From Zingiber officinale (Eukaryota; Streptophyta; Magnoliopsida; Zingiberales; Zingiberaceae): DNA of 64,000 nucleotides. A program made the position numbers and the translations under genes. This document shows positions 23,269 to 35,261 of the stretch, piece by piece. The first letter of the stretch is position 1, and each line of letters begins with the position of its first letter. The stretch covers positions 21,135,173 through 21,199,172 of the forward strand of contig NC_055998.1 of assembly GCF_018446385.1 (NCBI RefSeq). The letters are read 5' to 3'. The notes under the pieces are model-generated. The model had not been told where the DNA came from, ran no database searches, and was given only the letters and a program-made list of their open reading frames with translations.

Positions 23269-24399
23269 TTTATTCATAGAAATTTTCACCAAAACTTTTA
23301 CAAAAAAAGAACAAGTCTTGGAGCAGAGCTAGAGCAAAAGCAACAAATGTTTGAATTAATTAAAAGTATGTGTTTCTAAATTATTGTTATAATAAATTTA
23401 TTTAATTTTATAATTACAATACAGGACAAATACGATGAGCTTAATATAACACATAGAAGTTCATGTGTTAGTGAGGAAATTGAGTTATGTGTCAATAATA
23501 ATTTAGATTTATGGCTAGAGGCTAGTCGGGAACAGAAAAGGGGAAGGATATTAGGAATGATTTCTTTAAGCAAAAATTATAGAGTTTCCCATAAATCCTT
23601 TTCCACCCTAGCAGCAGTCATGACTCAGCTCAATTCCTTGACTAAAGAGATTTCACATTTAAAGGGCATAATATTAGAAAGAGATGAAGAAAGAAGACCT
23701 AGAGATGCAAAAATGAGAGCTAGCTAGGAAGAAATGAGAGCTCTGTGCCAACAACAAAATTTAATTATGAAATATCTTCAGTTAAGTTTCGCTCCTTTCG
23801 GTTTTGGTGATATTGGTGATGATGACGACGATGGTGGTGATTGATCTTCTTGTATGAATTTTTATTGTAAACGTTTCTTTTCTTGTTAATACTATAATTT
23901 TTTTGAAACAAGATTGGCTAGTCACAATGAAAATCAATGTTGGAGTAAGTAAAAATTATTTTTTATTTATATATAGTAATTTAATTATTGATATTATTTT
24001 TATTTTTATTTTGATGCAGAAAAAAGGATATTAGAAGAAGATGGAGAAGATTTAGTGATGTTTGGAAATTTGTTAATGCATGTATGGATGGTTTAGAACT
24101 TCTTATGATGTTTGGATTGTATGAATATTAGATCTTTTGTGATGTTTGTATTTTGATGTATCATATGTTTGGATTGTAAGAATATTAGATGATGTTTGCA
24201 TTTTTAATGTATGGAATGTTTAGATTTTATGGGTATTTTGTGATATTTGGATTTGATATATATAAACTGTGATTTGGTTTATGTATAGTTTTATTGTTAG
24301 AAATAATGTGTTAGATAGGATGTGTATTTGTTAGATACATATTTGTGTATTAATCAGGTTAAATACAGAAATAATAAAATTCTGGATGGTGATTGTTAC

Positions 24400-25316
24400 G
24401 TTTTGCGACAAATTTTGCAACGAAAACATTTTCGTTGCAAATCTATCTTAATATATCAAAAAAATAGTATTAGATTTTGCGATAAATTATCATGTTCGTC
24501 GTAGATTTTTGTGACGAATTTACACATTCATCGCATATTCTACGACGAATCCGAAAAGTCGTCGTAGAATCTAATGGACATGTTTAGGGATATTATTACA
24601 ATTTTGTGTCAAAGTTTTTTCGTCGTAGATTTTATCGCAAATCTATGACGAATCTTCAAATTTGTCACAGATTCTATGATGAATTTGCATATTCGTCACT
24701 GATTCTATGACAAATTAGTAGATTTGTCGTAGATTTATGATAAAATCTGTGACAAAAAAACTTCGTCGCAAAACTATAATAATATCCCGAAACATGACTA
24801 TTAGATTCTGCAAGGACTTTTCAGATTCGTTGTAGAATCTGTGACGAATTTGCAAATTCGTCGCATATATCTGCCGCAAATATGATAATTTGTCGTAGAT
24901 TTTGTGACGAATTCTTCTACTAATCTGAAAATCGTTGCAAAAATCAAAATTCGTTGCAAATCGAAGTGTTTAAGTTTTGTGAGCTTCCAACTAACTCTGC
25001 GATGAAAATATAATTCATCGCAAATTTTGCGACGAATTCTTATTTTCGTCGCAAAAATCAACAACGAATATAATAATTCGTTGCAAAATTTGCGATGAAT
25101 CATTTTTTTGTCACAAAATATTTGCAACGAATATTGCGACGAAATTTATTTTTGTCATAGAAATTGCGACAAATTTAATTTTTTTTATCGCAAATATTTA
25201 GGGGCGAGTTTTCTGTGACGAAAAACATTCTTCGCCAATTTCATCGCAAAAAAATTTTGCAATGATTTTTTTTTTAAATTTTCTTCGCCAAATTTGTTGC
25301 AAAAAGTAATTTTTTT
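24400..25316. repeat. Right subterminal repeats of the CACTA element
   Basis: Dozens of direct and inverted copies of the TTTGCGACGAA/TTCGTCGCAAA motif and degenerate forms (for example about 24540-24570, 24835-24870, 25010-25060) run up to the 3' terminus. The ORF 24801-25127 is built only of these repeats and is not a gene. Confidence 0.88.
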
Positions 25317-25322
25317 TTAGTG

Positions 25323-25643
25323 TTTCCAGATATCAGATGTTGTCTCCTGTTGATGGTGTAGTAAACACTGCTAGCTGCTGATTCCATATTCCTGAGCATG
25401 AGATAGATAAAGTAGAGCTTCCCAACTATTGATAAGCAATTTAGTGGAATTAAAAGTTATTTTTTAAAGAAAAGAAAATTTAATGGGTACTTTCATATCT
25501 TAGGAGCAATTTGAGAATACATCATAGTACTAATGCAACTATTAGTTTTGCACTAAGCATGCTATGTTTATTAACATTCTAATCACATAAACTGATGTAA
25601 AAGAAAATATCCTCTAAATTTTCTTGTGACTTTGTTGATATCA
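25323..25643. other. Short spacer between CACTA and the copia LTR
   Basis: After the TTT duplication this AT-rich stretch has nothing I can identify. Confidence 0.4.
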
Positions 25644-26067
25644 TGTTGCAACAAACGAGAAGAATCACCGAAGGAGAAACCGGAGAGGAAGAAGTATCGA
25701 GAGGAGAGAAGATGACAACAAATTACCATGGTTTGGCAATGTGCATATTTTCACAAACCACTAAAAACTATCAATTAGAATTAGGTTTAAAGTTATAATG
25801 ATCCTATACAACCTAAGTCATACATGGTATTTTGGACAAAAAATACCAAGTAAATTAAACAACCCTAAACTCTCACGCCTCTAGGATGGGGCACGACCAG
25901 GTCATGCCCCTAGGCACCGAATGTCAGTTCTCTCAAATTTAGATATGGTCATGCTGTATCCGGTGACACGGTTGTACCTTATACCTCAGAAGCAGGCACG
26001 ACCTAGCTAGTCATGCCTTCAAGCATAGTTGTGCCCTGTGATGACCAAATACAAGTTATCTCCATCA
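25644..26067 (-). mobile_element. Probable 3' LTR of the base-layer copia element
   Basis: On the minus strand it starts TGATGGAGATAAC right after a purine-rich AAGGTAGAGAT (polypurine-tract-like) and ends ...TGTTGCAACA, about 424 bp. It lies immediately downstream, in the minus direction, of the copia RNase H end. The 5' LTR partner was not found, so the termini are inferred. Confidence 0.5.
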
Positions 26068-26495
26068 ATCTCTACCTTGGTGAATATTTATCCCTTTGAA
26101 AAACTATGAGAATCTAAGAAGAACTCATCTTGGAATGCCAAGTCTAGGCTGCCTCTAGCAAATAGAGAAATTGATCAAGTTCAAGCAATGCTTAAATTAC
26201 TCAATGGTAACTGGCTTTGTCAGCATATCTACAATATTTTTGAAAGTATAGACCTTCTCAAGTAGTATTTCCTCAAAAAAAAAAAATTATCTCCCTAATC
26301 TTGTAAAATCTCACATTAATGTGCTTGATCCTCCAATGATACACATGATTTTTCACCAAATAGATAGTATTCTAGTTATCACGATACAACTTGACTCCAC
26401 CTTGTACCCAATTTTTTGACAAACTCTGTAAGTCACAATGCTTCCTTGGCTGCTTTAACTACTGTCATGTACTTTAACTCAGTAGTGGACAATGC
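26068..26495 (-). pseudogene. Base-layer Ty1/copia pol, fragment 4 (RNase H C-terminus)
   Basis: The minus-strand translation from 26495 reads ALSTTELKYMTVVKAAKEA, the copia RNase H signature, and ends with the LTKP motif (VDMLTKPVTIE) near 26200 and a stop. It is the downstream remainder of the fragment at 39055-39992. Its first codons are restored only when the insertion 26496-39054 and one AATGC copy are removed. Internal stops and frame changes show it is dead. Confidence 0.85.
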
Positions 26496-27527
26496 TGTTG
26501 GAGCAATCCCAATGGTCCGCGGGACCATGTGTTTTGGAGTTTGGGCAAAGGGTTTAAGTTAGGTTCACCCTTGTTATTTGATATGTGTATGTGAGTGTGC
26601 AGGTATGCAGGATACACATGTGACTCAGGTTGATGACTTCGGGTCTGGTGAAGGATGGAGCATCCGAGGGACCGTGGACAAGGCAGCGAGGACAAGGGCC
26701 GAGGGAAGCGACTTCGAGGCATACACGAAGGATGGCATTGGGGATGAGCCGAAGGCTTGAATGCATCCGAGAGACGAGAGAAAAAGGAAGTAAGCTTGAA
26801 GGCAAGATGTCAAGGCTGCAAAGAAGCATCAAGTGAGTCATAAGGGTGAGGGTACGAGTGCATGAGAGATTGTACTCGGAGCAAAATCCTAGTTTTAGGA
26901 TTTTACTGTAGCAGTACTGTGCGCTACTGTAGCAGTACTGTAGCAGTCGACTGCATGTTTTAGCAGTCGACTGGTGCAGTCGACTGGCAGCGAACAGAAT
27001 GTCTCTGTTCGCTCGGTTAGTGTGAAATCGAGCCGTTGGGATGTAACGGTCGAATTTCCACAGAGGGTAATCGACTGCATGTTTTAGAAGTCGACTGGTA
27101 GGCGGGGTTTTCTAACCCGAGACCTATATAACCAAGCCTTGGGAGCTTGGTTGAGGTTGACGAAATAGAGGTGGTTAACCCCTATTAGTAGTCTACCTGT
27201 GCCCTAGCTTGTAAGAAGTTCTTGTGAGAGTTGTGGTGAGGTTTCTCCACCCACAAGGAGCTACGTGAGCTAGCCGGAGGTCTTCCGGTGAGTAATCCAC
27301 CGACGGATAGGGATCGTCCACCTTACGGACACGCCGTGGAGTAGGAGCTTTATCTCCGAACAACGTAAATGATCGTGTAGCTTGGTTTGCATTCTTTCCT
27401 TTAGTATTTAGCTTTCTACTTGCTTTGTTTGCATTTCCGCTTGCGCACTAACGTTGTAGAAAGAAGCGAGTATTTGGGGGCGCCGTCTATCCAACCCCCC
27501 TTCAAGCCGGTCGTACGATCCCCAACA
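26496..27527 (+). repeat. LTR 1 of the TR-GAG concatemer
   Basis: A 1032-bp LTR with TG...CA ends. A TATA-like element (CCTATATAACC, about 27122) lies downstream of a cluster of CAGTCGACTG palindromes (about 26945-27000 and a variant near 27070-27096). The many short ORFs on both strands recur in every LTR copy and are not genes. Confidence 0.92.
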
Positions 27528-27529
27528 AG

Positions 27530-27541
27530 TGGTATCAGAGC
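27530..27541 (+). promoter_or_regulatory. Primer binding site, unit 1
   Basis: TGGTATCAGAGC, complementary to the 3' end of initiator methionine tRNA, lies two bases after the LTR. It primes minus-strand cDNA. The same site lies after LTR 2 (about 31342) and LTR 3 (about 35200), but not after LTR 4, where host sequence begins. Confidence 0.9.
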
Positions 27542-27591
27542 GAAGGTCGCACTTCACCGGACTAATCGCCGAGAAGAGCAAATACAAGAAG

Positions 27592-29220
27592 ATGACCAGC
27601 TTGATTGAACCTCCAAAGTTTGAAGGAGGAAGCCTTGGGGACATCACCTATTGGATGATGAAGATGGAGATCTTCTTCAACACGGATTGGGATATCAAGA
27701 TGGTGATCAAGTAACCATTCAAAGTCCCGAAAGATAAGAAAGGGAAGAAGCTCCAACCACAACATTGGACGGAGGAGCAAACCTCACGATCGGAGGCAAA
27801 CTCAAAGGTAATAACAATTTTAATTGATTTATTGCCTCCTAATGTGATAAGTGGTGTAGGTGAATATAAGAACACCCACGATTTGTGGAGCAAAGTGAAG
27901 ATGGTTCTACGGGAAGAACCTAAACCTACACAAGAAGAAGAAGAACCCAAGGAGATGGGTTTAATTGCTCAAGTTGAGGAGGAGCAAACGGAAGTTGAGT
28001 CATGCTCAACATTCGAGGAGGAGAAGGAAGATGAGGTATCATCTACATCCTCAAGAATTAAAGAAGATTCCAAGACAAGTGAAGAGGATGAAGAAGAAGT
28101 CTTGGAAGTAGTCAACCTAGCAAGCACCTCCACCGAAGCAAAGTCAAAGGACCATATTTTATGCTTCGGGTGTAATGAGAAGGGACACTACAAGAGTAGG
28201 TGTCCATTGGGTAAGAAAAAGGTAGCTCCTAAACTCAATTCAATTCATTTTGAATCTAATTTGAGTTGTAGGAAGAAGAAGGAGAAAAAGCACATAGTGT
28301 GCTTCACGTGTGGTGAGCGGGGTCAATACAACACCAAATGCCCAAAGAAGAAAGAGATCAAAAAGTTGGCACATTTGAAGAAGGAGGAGAAGAAGTGGAG
28401 GAAGAATGGAGACTCATGTCAAGGGGGAGCTCCAAAGGTAAAGGGTAAGGTAAACCCAAATTTAAATTCCTCCATGCATGATAGGAATAATTGTTATTAT
28501 TTACCCATGCAAAATTTTGGATTTAGATATCATGATAGGAATAGGGTTAATGTAGATCAAAACCCTAGGAAATCTATGCATGAAAAATCTAGAAACAATA
28601 GACCTAGGGAGACCCAAGGCATTAATCCCAAGAAAGGGAGACACATGCCTAGGAAGGGTAGGTCTAGGAATGTCCAATTTGGACAAATTAACTCTAGGGT
28701 TAGAAACCTAGAGAAGGAGAATCAAGCTTTAAGGGGAAAGCTTGATAAGTTAGAACAATTCCTTAAGAGATTCAATGTTGGATCTAAGGAATTAAGGATG
28801 ATGTTGGGTAGCCAAAGACCCAACAATGATAGATCGGGCTTGGGATACCGATCTAGTCCCTCCAAGGCCAATGAGAGTTCATATGCTAGGATGACAAATG
28901 ATCATGGCAAGGGAGAGGTCTCCAAGGCTAAGGGAAAGTCTTATGCTAGGGTTGCATATGACTATAGCAAGGAGAAGTCAATAAATGGCAAGGGAAAGCC
29001 AATTAATGGTAAGAAGAAATTAACCAAGGATAAGATGTCCAAAGTTAAGAAAATTATGTTTGTAGGCCAAGTGTCACCGGGGGTGGACCGATGTGGCCTA
29101 GCCATTGTGGATAAGTCACCTAGGGAGGTGGCTAAGGCAAAGAGCTCTAGGGGGAGCTCTAAGAGACAATTTGGGACCCATGGCCAATGGATCTCAGGTG
29201 GATTTTACTTGGGAGTTTAG
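27592..29220 (+). pseudogene. gag-like gene of TR-GAG unit 1 (one in-frame stop)
   Basis: The reading frame starts MTSLIEPPKFEGGS, a copia-type gag N-terminus, and stays in one frame to the TAG at 29220 except for a single TAA at 27712-27714. Two zinc knuckles follow an acidic Glu-rich stretch. The first is intact (CFGCNEKGHYKSRC, CX2CX4HX4C). The second, CFTCGERGQYNTKC, has Gln in place of the metal-binding His. Beyond are Lys/Arg-rich sequence, a short leucine-heptad segment (about VRNLEKENQALRGKLDKLEQ) and a Lys/Gly-rich tail. It would form the particle shell, but no pol domains follow. The length (about 540 residues) is large for gag alone. It is the best preserved of the three copies. 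Confidence 0.85.
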
Positions 29221-30087
29221 GTTGGGTTATGGATTATGTCAAGTGGTTTGGAGACGGACTTGAGTCTCAAACCTAGGGATTTGGCATAATTGGATTGTGT
29301 TTCATGCAAGAAATATGACATTGGGGTCATATAGCATGATAATTAGTTTTGGATGTATAGATGCCATATAAATCAATGCTAGGGATGCATTGTGGGTTGA
29401 CATGGGCAAATACATCAAGAGGAAGCCAAAACTAGGACTTTAGGTCAAGGTTAAATTGAACCATTTAGCTAGTTTTGAGTTTTGTGTCAATCTTGGGATT
29501 GGTGATAGATACATTTTTGAATGTATTTTTCCCAAGTAGACATGGGTAAAACAGACCTCTCCACAAAATTTGGGGATTTTTAGAGGTCTGTGGAATTATT
29601 GGTGCATTTCTGAAATTGGGTCAGAAATGCTGAAAAAGGCTAAAAGACTGTGCCAGTCTACTGCTAAAACATGCAGTCGACTGGCTGGAAACAGAAGCAT
29701 TCTGTTCGCTCAGCCAGTAGCGACCAGTCGACTGGTACTTCTTGCAGTCGACTGATACCAGTCTGAAATTATCTTCAGCACTGAATTTTGACCAAGTCAA
29801 CTCATACAAGTGTATGAAATCCATGGGGGATAAACACACGAGTTTAGGGTCAATTGGAATGACAAGTTTTCAACAATTGGGATATTGTTGGAGGACTTTT
29901 TGGATGTTAGGCAAAGGGGGAGAAGTAAGGTTTAGTTGGGAAAACCTGAACGTGCCTTTGCGTAGGGGGAGCCTTGGGATAGGTTCTTAAAAAGTCCGTT
30001 GTAAAAATCCTAGCTCATGGGGAGCGTAGGTGTAGGGGGAGCCTTGGGATAGGTTCAAATGCATGATGCATTGTTACGGCGGTTGCC

Positions 30088-30256
30088 AAGTGTGTAACCT
30101 TGGCAACATAAGTCCATTCGGCAGTTTAAGTCCAAGTGTGTAGCTTTGACAACGTAAGTCCTTTCGGCGTCGTAAGTCCAAGTGTGTAGCCTTGGCATCG
30201 TAAGTCCATTCGGCGGTGTAAGTCCAAGTGTGTAGCCTTGGCAACGTAAGTCCATT
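30088..30256 (+). repeat. 46-bp tandem repeats, unit 1 (four copies)
   Basis: Four imperfect copies of a ~46-bp unit, each with CCAAGTGTGTAGCCTTGG, which is itself a small inverted repeat (CCAAG...CTTGG), and then GTAAGTCCATTCGGC. They lie between gag and the polypurine tract. The equivalent arrays in units 2 and 3 are at about 33928-34100 and 37788-37960. Confidence 0.88.
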
Positions 30257-30315
30257 TGTTTTAGCATATTTATTTGCTATATGTTTTCCCTAACTTAAAC
30301 GTATTGCCAAACACC

Positions 30316-30329
30316 AAAAAAGGGGAGAT
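30316..30329 (+). promoter_or_regulatory. Polypurine tract, unit 1
   Basis: AAAAAAGGGGAGAT lies immediately before LTR 2. It would prime plus-strand cDNA. Identical tracts precede LTR 3 (about 34160-34173) and LTR 4 (about 38018-38031). Confidence 0.88.
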
Positions 30330-31339
30330 TGTTGGAGCAATCCTGATGGTCTGCGGGACCATATGTTTTGGTGTTTGGGCAAGGGGTTTAAGTTAGGTTC
30401 ACCCTTGTTATTTGATATGTGTATGTGAATGTGCAGGTATGCAGGATACACATGTGACTCAGGTTGATGGCTTCGGGTCTGGTGAAGGATGGAGCATCCG
30501 AGGGACCGTGGACAAGGCAGCGAGGACAAGGGACGAGGGAAGCGACTTCGAGGCATACGCGAAGGATGGAATTAGAGACGAGCCGAGGGCTTGAATGCAT
30601 CCGCGGGACGAGAGGCAAAGGAAGTAAGCTTGAAGGCAAGATGTCAAGGCTGCAAAGAAGCATCAAGTGAGTCATAAGGGTGAGAGTACGAGTGCATGAG
30701 AGATTGTACTCGGAGTAAAATCCTAGTTTTAGGGTTTTACCGTAGCAGTACTGTAGCAGTCGACTGCATGTTTTAGCAGTCGACTGGTGCAGTCGACTGG
30801 CAGCGAACAGAATGTCTCTGTTCGCTCGGTTAGTGTGAAATCGAGCCGTTGGGATGTAACGGTCGAATTTCCACTGAGGGCAGTCGACTGCATGTTTTAG
30901 CAGTGACTGGTAGGCGGGGTTTTCCAACCCGTGACCTATATAACCAAGCCTTGGGAGCTTGGTTGAGGTTGACGAAATAGAGGTGGTTAACCCCTATTAG
31001 TAGTCTACCTGTGCCCTAGCTTGTAAGAAGTTCTTGTGAGAGTTGTGGTGAGGTTTCTCCACCCACAAGGAGCTACGTGAGCTAGCCGGAGGTCTTCCGG
31101 TGAGTAATCCATCGACGGATAGGGATCGTCCACCTTACGGACACGCCGTGGAGTAGGAGCTTTATCTCCGAACAACGTAAATGATCGTGTAGCTTGGTTT
31201 GCATTCTTTCCTTTAGTATTTAGCTTTCTACTTGCTTTGTTTGCATTTCCGCTTGCGCACTAACGTTGTAGAAAGAAGCGAGTATTTGGGGGCGCCGTCT
31301 ATCCAACCCCCCTTCAAGCCGGTCGTACGATCCCCAACA
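30330..31339 (+). repeat. LTR 2 of the TR-GAG concatemer
   Basis: 1010 bp, TGTTGGAGC...CCCCAACA. It closely matches the other LTRs but lacks the GGGTCTGTCGACTGG segment found in LTRs 3 and 4. It serves as the 3' LTR of unit 1 and the 5' LTR of unit 2. Confidence 0.92.
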
Positions 31340-31403
31340 AGTGGTATCAGAGCGAAGGTCGCACTTCACCGGACTAATCGCCGAGAAGAGCAAATACAAG
31401 AAG

Positions 31404-33031
31404 ATGACCAGCTTGATTGAACCTCCAAAGTTTGAAGGAGGAAGCCTTGGGGACATCACCTATTGGATGATGAAGATGGAGATCTTCTTCAACACGGATT
31501 GGGATATCATGATGGTGATCAAGTAACCATTCAAAGTCCCGAAAGATAAGAAAGGGAAGAAGCTCCAACCACAACATTGGACGGAGGACTAAACCTCACG
31601 ACCGTAGGCAAACTCAAAGGTAATAACAATTTTAATTGATTTATTGCCTCCTAATGTGATAAGTGGTGTAGGTGAATATAAGAACGCCCACGATTTGTGG
31701 AGCAAAGTGAAGATGGTTCTACGGGAAGAACCTAAACCTACACAAGAAGAAGAAGAACCCAAGGAGATGAGTTTAATTGCTCAAGTTGAGGAGGAGCAAA
31801 CGGAAGTTGAGTCATGCTCAACATCCGAGGAGGAGAAGGAAGATGAGGTATCATCTACATCCTCAAGAATTAAAGAAGATTCCAAGACAAGTGAAGAGGA
31901 TGAAGAAGAAGTCTTGGAAGTAGTCAACCTAGCAAGCACCTCCACCGAAGCAAAGTCAAAGGACCATATTGTATGCTTCGGGTGTAATGAGAAGGGACAC
32001 TACAAGAGTAGGTGTCCATTGGGTAAGAAAAAGGTAGCTCCTAAACTCAATTCAATTCATTTTGAATCTAATTTGAGTTGTAGGAAGAAGAAGGAGAAAA
32101 AGCACATAGTGTGCTTCACGTGTGGTGAGCGGGTCATTACCACACCAAATGCCCAAAGAAGAAAGCGATCAAAAAGTTGGCACATTTGAAGAAGGAGGAG
32201 AAGAAGTGGAGGAAGAATGGAGACTCATGTCAAGGGGGAGCTCCAAAGGTAAAGGGTAAGGTAAACCCAAATTTAAATTCCTCCATGCATGATAGGAATA
32301 ATTGTTATTATTTACCCATGCAAAATTTTGGATTTAGATATCATGATAGGAATAGGGTTAATGTAGATCAAAACCCTAGGAAATCTATGCATGAAAAATC
32401 TAGAAACAATAGACCTAGGGAGACCCAAGGCATTAATCCCAAGAAAGGGAGACACATGCCTAGGAAGGGTAGGTCTAGGAATGTCCAATTTGGACAAATT
32501 AACTCTAGGGTTAGAAACCTAGAGAAGGAGAATCAAGCTTTAAGGGGAAAGCTTGATAAGTTAGAACAATTCCTTAAGAGATTCAATGTTGGATCTAAGG
32601 AATTAAGGATGATGTTGGGTAGCCAAAGACCCAACAATGATAGATCGGGCTTGGGATACCGATCTAGTCCCTCCAAGGCCAATGAGAGTTCATATGCTAG
32701 GATGACAAATGATCATGGCAAGGGAGAGGTCTCCAAGGCTAAGGGAAAGTCTTATGCTAGGGTTGCATATGACTATAGCAAGGAGAAGTCAATAAATGGC
32801 AAGGGAAAGCCAATTAATGGTAAGAAGAAATTAACCAAGGATAAGGTGTCCAAAGTTAAGAAAACTATGTTTGTAGGCCAAGTGTCACCGGGGGTGGACC
32901 GATGTGGCCTAGCCATTGTGGATGAGTCACCTAGGGAGGTGGCTAAGGCAAAGAGCTCTAGGGGGAGCTCTAAGAGACAATTTGGGACCCATGGCCAATG
33001 GATCTCAGGTGGATTTTACTTGGGAGTTTAG
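31404..33031 (+). pseudogene. gag-like gene of TR-GAG unit 2 (stops and frameshift)
   Basis: It is very close in sequence to the unit 1 gag. The same early TAA is present (31524-31526). A second stop appears at about 31588 (GGAGGACTAAACC). A 1-base loss in the second zinc knuckle (about 32131) throws the frame, so the downstream basic region is read separately from about 32177 to 33031. The zinc knuckle CFGCNEKGHYKSRC is intact. Confidence 0.85.
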
Positions 33032-33927
33032 GTTGGGTCATGGATTGTGTCAAGTGGTTTGGAGACGGACTTGAGTCTCAAACCTAGGGATTTGGCATAA
33101 TTGGATTGTGTTTCATGCAAGAAATATGACATTGGGGTCATATAGCATGATAATTAGTTTTGGATGTATAGATGCCATATAAATTAATGCTAGGGATGCA
33201 TTGTGGGTTGACATGGGCAAATACATCAATAGGAAACCAAAACTAGGACTTTAGGTCAAGGTTAAATTGAACCATTTAGCTAGTTTTGAGTTTTGTGTCA
33301 ATCTTGGGATTGGTGATAGATACATTTTTGAATGTATTTTTCCCAAGTAGACATGGGTAAAACAGACCTCTCCACAAAATTTGGGGATTTTTAGAGGTCT
33401 GTGGAATTATTGGTGCATTTCTGAAATTGGGTCAGAAATGCTGAAAAAGGCTAAAAGACTGTGCCAGTCGACTACTAGTTTTAGCAGTCGACTGCACCAG
33501 TCGACTGCTAAAACATGCAGTCGACTGGCTGGAAACAGAAGCATTCTGTTCGCTCAGCCAGTAGCGACCAGTCGACTGGTACTTCTTGCAGTCGACTGAT
33601 ACCAGTCTGAAATTATCTTCAGCACTGAATTTTGACCAAGTCAACTCATACAAGTGTATGAAATCCATGGGGGATAAACACACGAGTTTAGGGTCAATTG
33701 GAATGACAAGTTTTCAACAATTGGGATATTGTTGGAGGACTTTTTGGATGTTAGGCAAAGGGGGAGAAGTAAGGTTTAGTTGGGAAAACCTGAACGTGCC
33801 TTTGCGTAGGGGGAGCCTTGGGATAGGTTCTTAAAAAGCCCGTTGTAAAAATCCTAGCTCATGGGGAGCGTAGGTGTAGGGGGAGCCTTGGGATAGGTTC
33901 AAATGCATGATGCATTGTTACGGCGGT

Positions 33928-34100
33928 TGCCAAGTGTGTAACCTTGGCAACGTAAATCCATTCGGCAGTGTAAGTCCAAGTGTGTAGCCTTGACAACGTA
34001 AGTCCATTCGGCGTCGTAAGTCCAAGTGTGTAGCCTTGGCATCGTAAGTCCATTCGGCGGTGTAAGTCCAAGTGTGTAGCCTTGGCAACGTAAGTCCATT
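33928..34100 (+). repeat. 46-bp tandem repeats, unit 2 (four copies)
   Basis: Same array as in unit 1: CCAAGTGTGTAGCCTTGG plus GTAAGTCCATTCGGC per unit, placed between gag and the polypurine tract. Confidence 0.85.
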
Positions 34101-34173
34101 TGTTTTAGCATGTTTATTTGCTATATGTTTTCCATAACTTAAACGTATTGCCAAACACCAAAAAAGGGGAGAT

Positions 34174-35197
34174 TGTTGGAGCAATCCTGATGGTCTGCGG
34201 GACCATGTGTTTTGGTGTTTGGGCAAAGGGTTTAAGTTAGGTTCACCCTTGTTATTTGATATGTGTATGTGAGTGTGCAGGTATGCAGGATACACATGTG
34301 ACTCAGGTTGATGGCTTCGGGTCTGGTGAAGGATGGAGCATCCGAGGGACCGTGGACAAGGCAGCGAGGACAAGAGCCGAGGGAAGCGACTTCGAGGCAT
34401 ACGCGAAGGATGGCATTGGGGACGAGCCGAGGGCTTGAATGCATCCGAGGGACGAGAGGCAAAGGAAGTAAGCTTGAAGGCAAGATGTCAAGGCTGCAAA
34501 GAAGCATCAAGTGAGTCATAAGGGTGAGAGTACAAGTGCATGAGAGATTGTACTCGGAGTAAAATCCTAGTTTTAGGGTTTTACTGTAGCAGTACTGTAG
34601 CAGTCGACTGCATGTTTTAGCAGTTGACTGGTGCAGTCGATTGGGTCTGTCGACTGGCAGCGAACAGAATGTCTCTGTTCGCTCGGTTAATGTGAAATCG
34701 AGTCGTTGGGATGTAACAATCGAATTTTCATTGAGGGCAGTCGACTGCATGTTTTAGCAGTCGACTGGTAGGCGGGGTTTTCCAACCCGTGACCTATTTA
34801 ACCAAGCCTTGGGAGCTTGGTTGAGGTTGACGAAATAGAGGTGGTTAACCCCTATTAGTAGTCTACCTGTGCCCTAGCTTGTAAGAAGTTCTTGTGAGAG
34901 TTGTGGTGAGGTTTCTCCACCCAAAAGGAGCTACGTGAGCTAGCCGGAGGTCTTCCGGGGAGTAATCCACCGACGGATAGGGATCATCCACCTTACGGAC
35001 ACGCCGTGGAGTAGGAGCTTTATCTCCGAACAACGTAAATGATCGTGTAGCTTGGTTTGCATTCTTTCCTTTAGTATTTAGCTTTCTACTTGCTTTGTTT
35101 GCATTTCCGCTTGCGCACTAACGTTGTAGAAAGAAGCGAGTATTTGGGGGCGCCGTCTATCCAACCCCCCTTCAAGCCGGTCGTACGATCCCCAACA
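34174..35197 (+). repeat. LTR 3 of the TR-GAG concatemer
   Basis: 1024 bp with TG...CA ends. It shares with LTR 4 the extra GGGTCTGTCGACTGG segment (about 34643) and the block GTAACAATCGAATTTTCATT, both absent from LTRs 1 and 2. LTRs 3 and 4 are therefore sister copies. Confidence 0.92.
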
Positions 35198-35261
35198 AGT
35201 GGTATCAGAGCGAAGGTCGCACTTCACCGGACTAATCGCCGAGAAGAGCAAATACAAGAAG

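Larger units (their letters stand above)
21590..23843 (+). pseudogene. TNP1/Transposase_24-like second CACTA gene, decayed
   Basis: This lies downstream of TNP2, where En/Spm-type elements keep their DNA-binding accessory gene. Pieces: a Pro/Ser/His-rich repeat segment (about 21600-21860); MKELWWSKFK followed after a GT-AG intron by RLYNWDPAYEFEVKKNF (about 22640-22800); YAGGSINIDEHRSIM (about 22935-22990); and a C-terminal coiled-coil-like segment (LAAVMTQLNSLTKEISHLKG, about 23610-23670) ending in an acidic tail with stop at 23843. WWSKFKxxYxWDP and the GG.I...EHR motif are typical of plant transposase family PF03004. Stops, frameshifts and the MITE at 23109-23268 interrupt it. In En/Spm such proteins bind the subterminal repeats. 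Confidence 0.75.
13054..25322 (+). mobile_element. CACTA (En/Spm, CMC) DNA transposon, 12.3 kb, full length but decayed
   Basis: The left end is CACTAAAAAAA... at 13054 and the right end is its inverse ...TTTTTTTAGTG at 25322, both bordered by TTT (13051-13053 and 25323-25325), the 3-bp duplication typical of CACTA elements. Both subterminal zones are packed with short direct and inverted copies of a GCGACGAA/TTCGTCGC motif. Between them, in the normal order, are a TNP2-like transposase gene and a TNP1/Transposase_24-like gene, both with stops and frameshifts, so the element is not autonomous now. It contains later insertions: a solo copia LTR (14173-15683) and a hAT-type MITE (23109-23268). 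Confidence 0.93.

Noticed and set aside
24801-25127. 108-residue minus-strand ORF
   Set aside because: It is made entirely of CACTA subterminal repeats.
30088-30256. Regular repeats that might suggest a CRISPR-like array
   Set aside because: The repeats are contiguous with no unique spacers, in a plant retroelement; they are ordinary tandem repeats.
30388-30927. Minus-strand ORF of 179 residues (and equivalents at 34232-34750 and 38090-38608)
   Set aside because: It recurs in each LTR with variable ends and lies in untranslated LTR sequence, so it is not a host gene.
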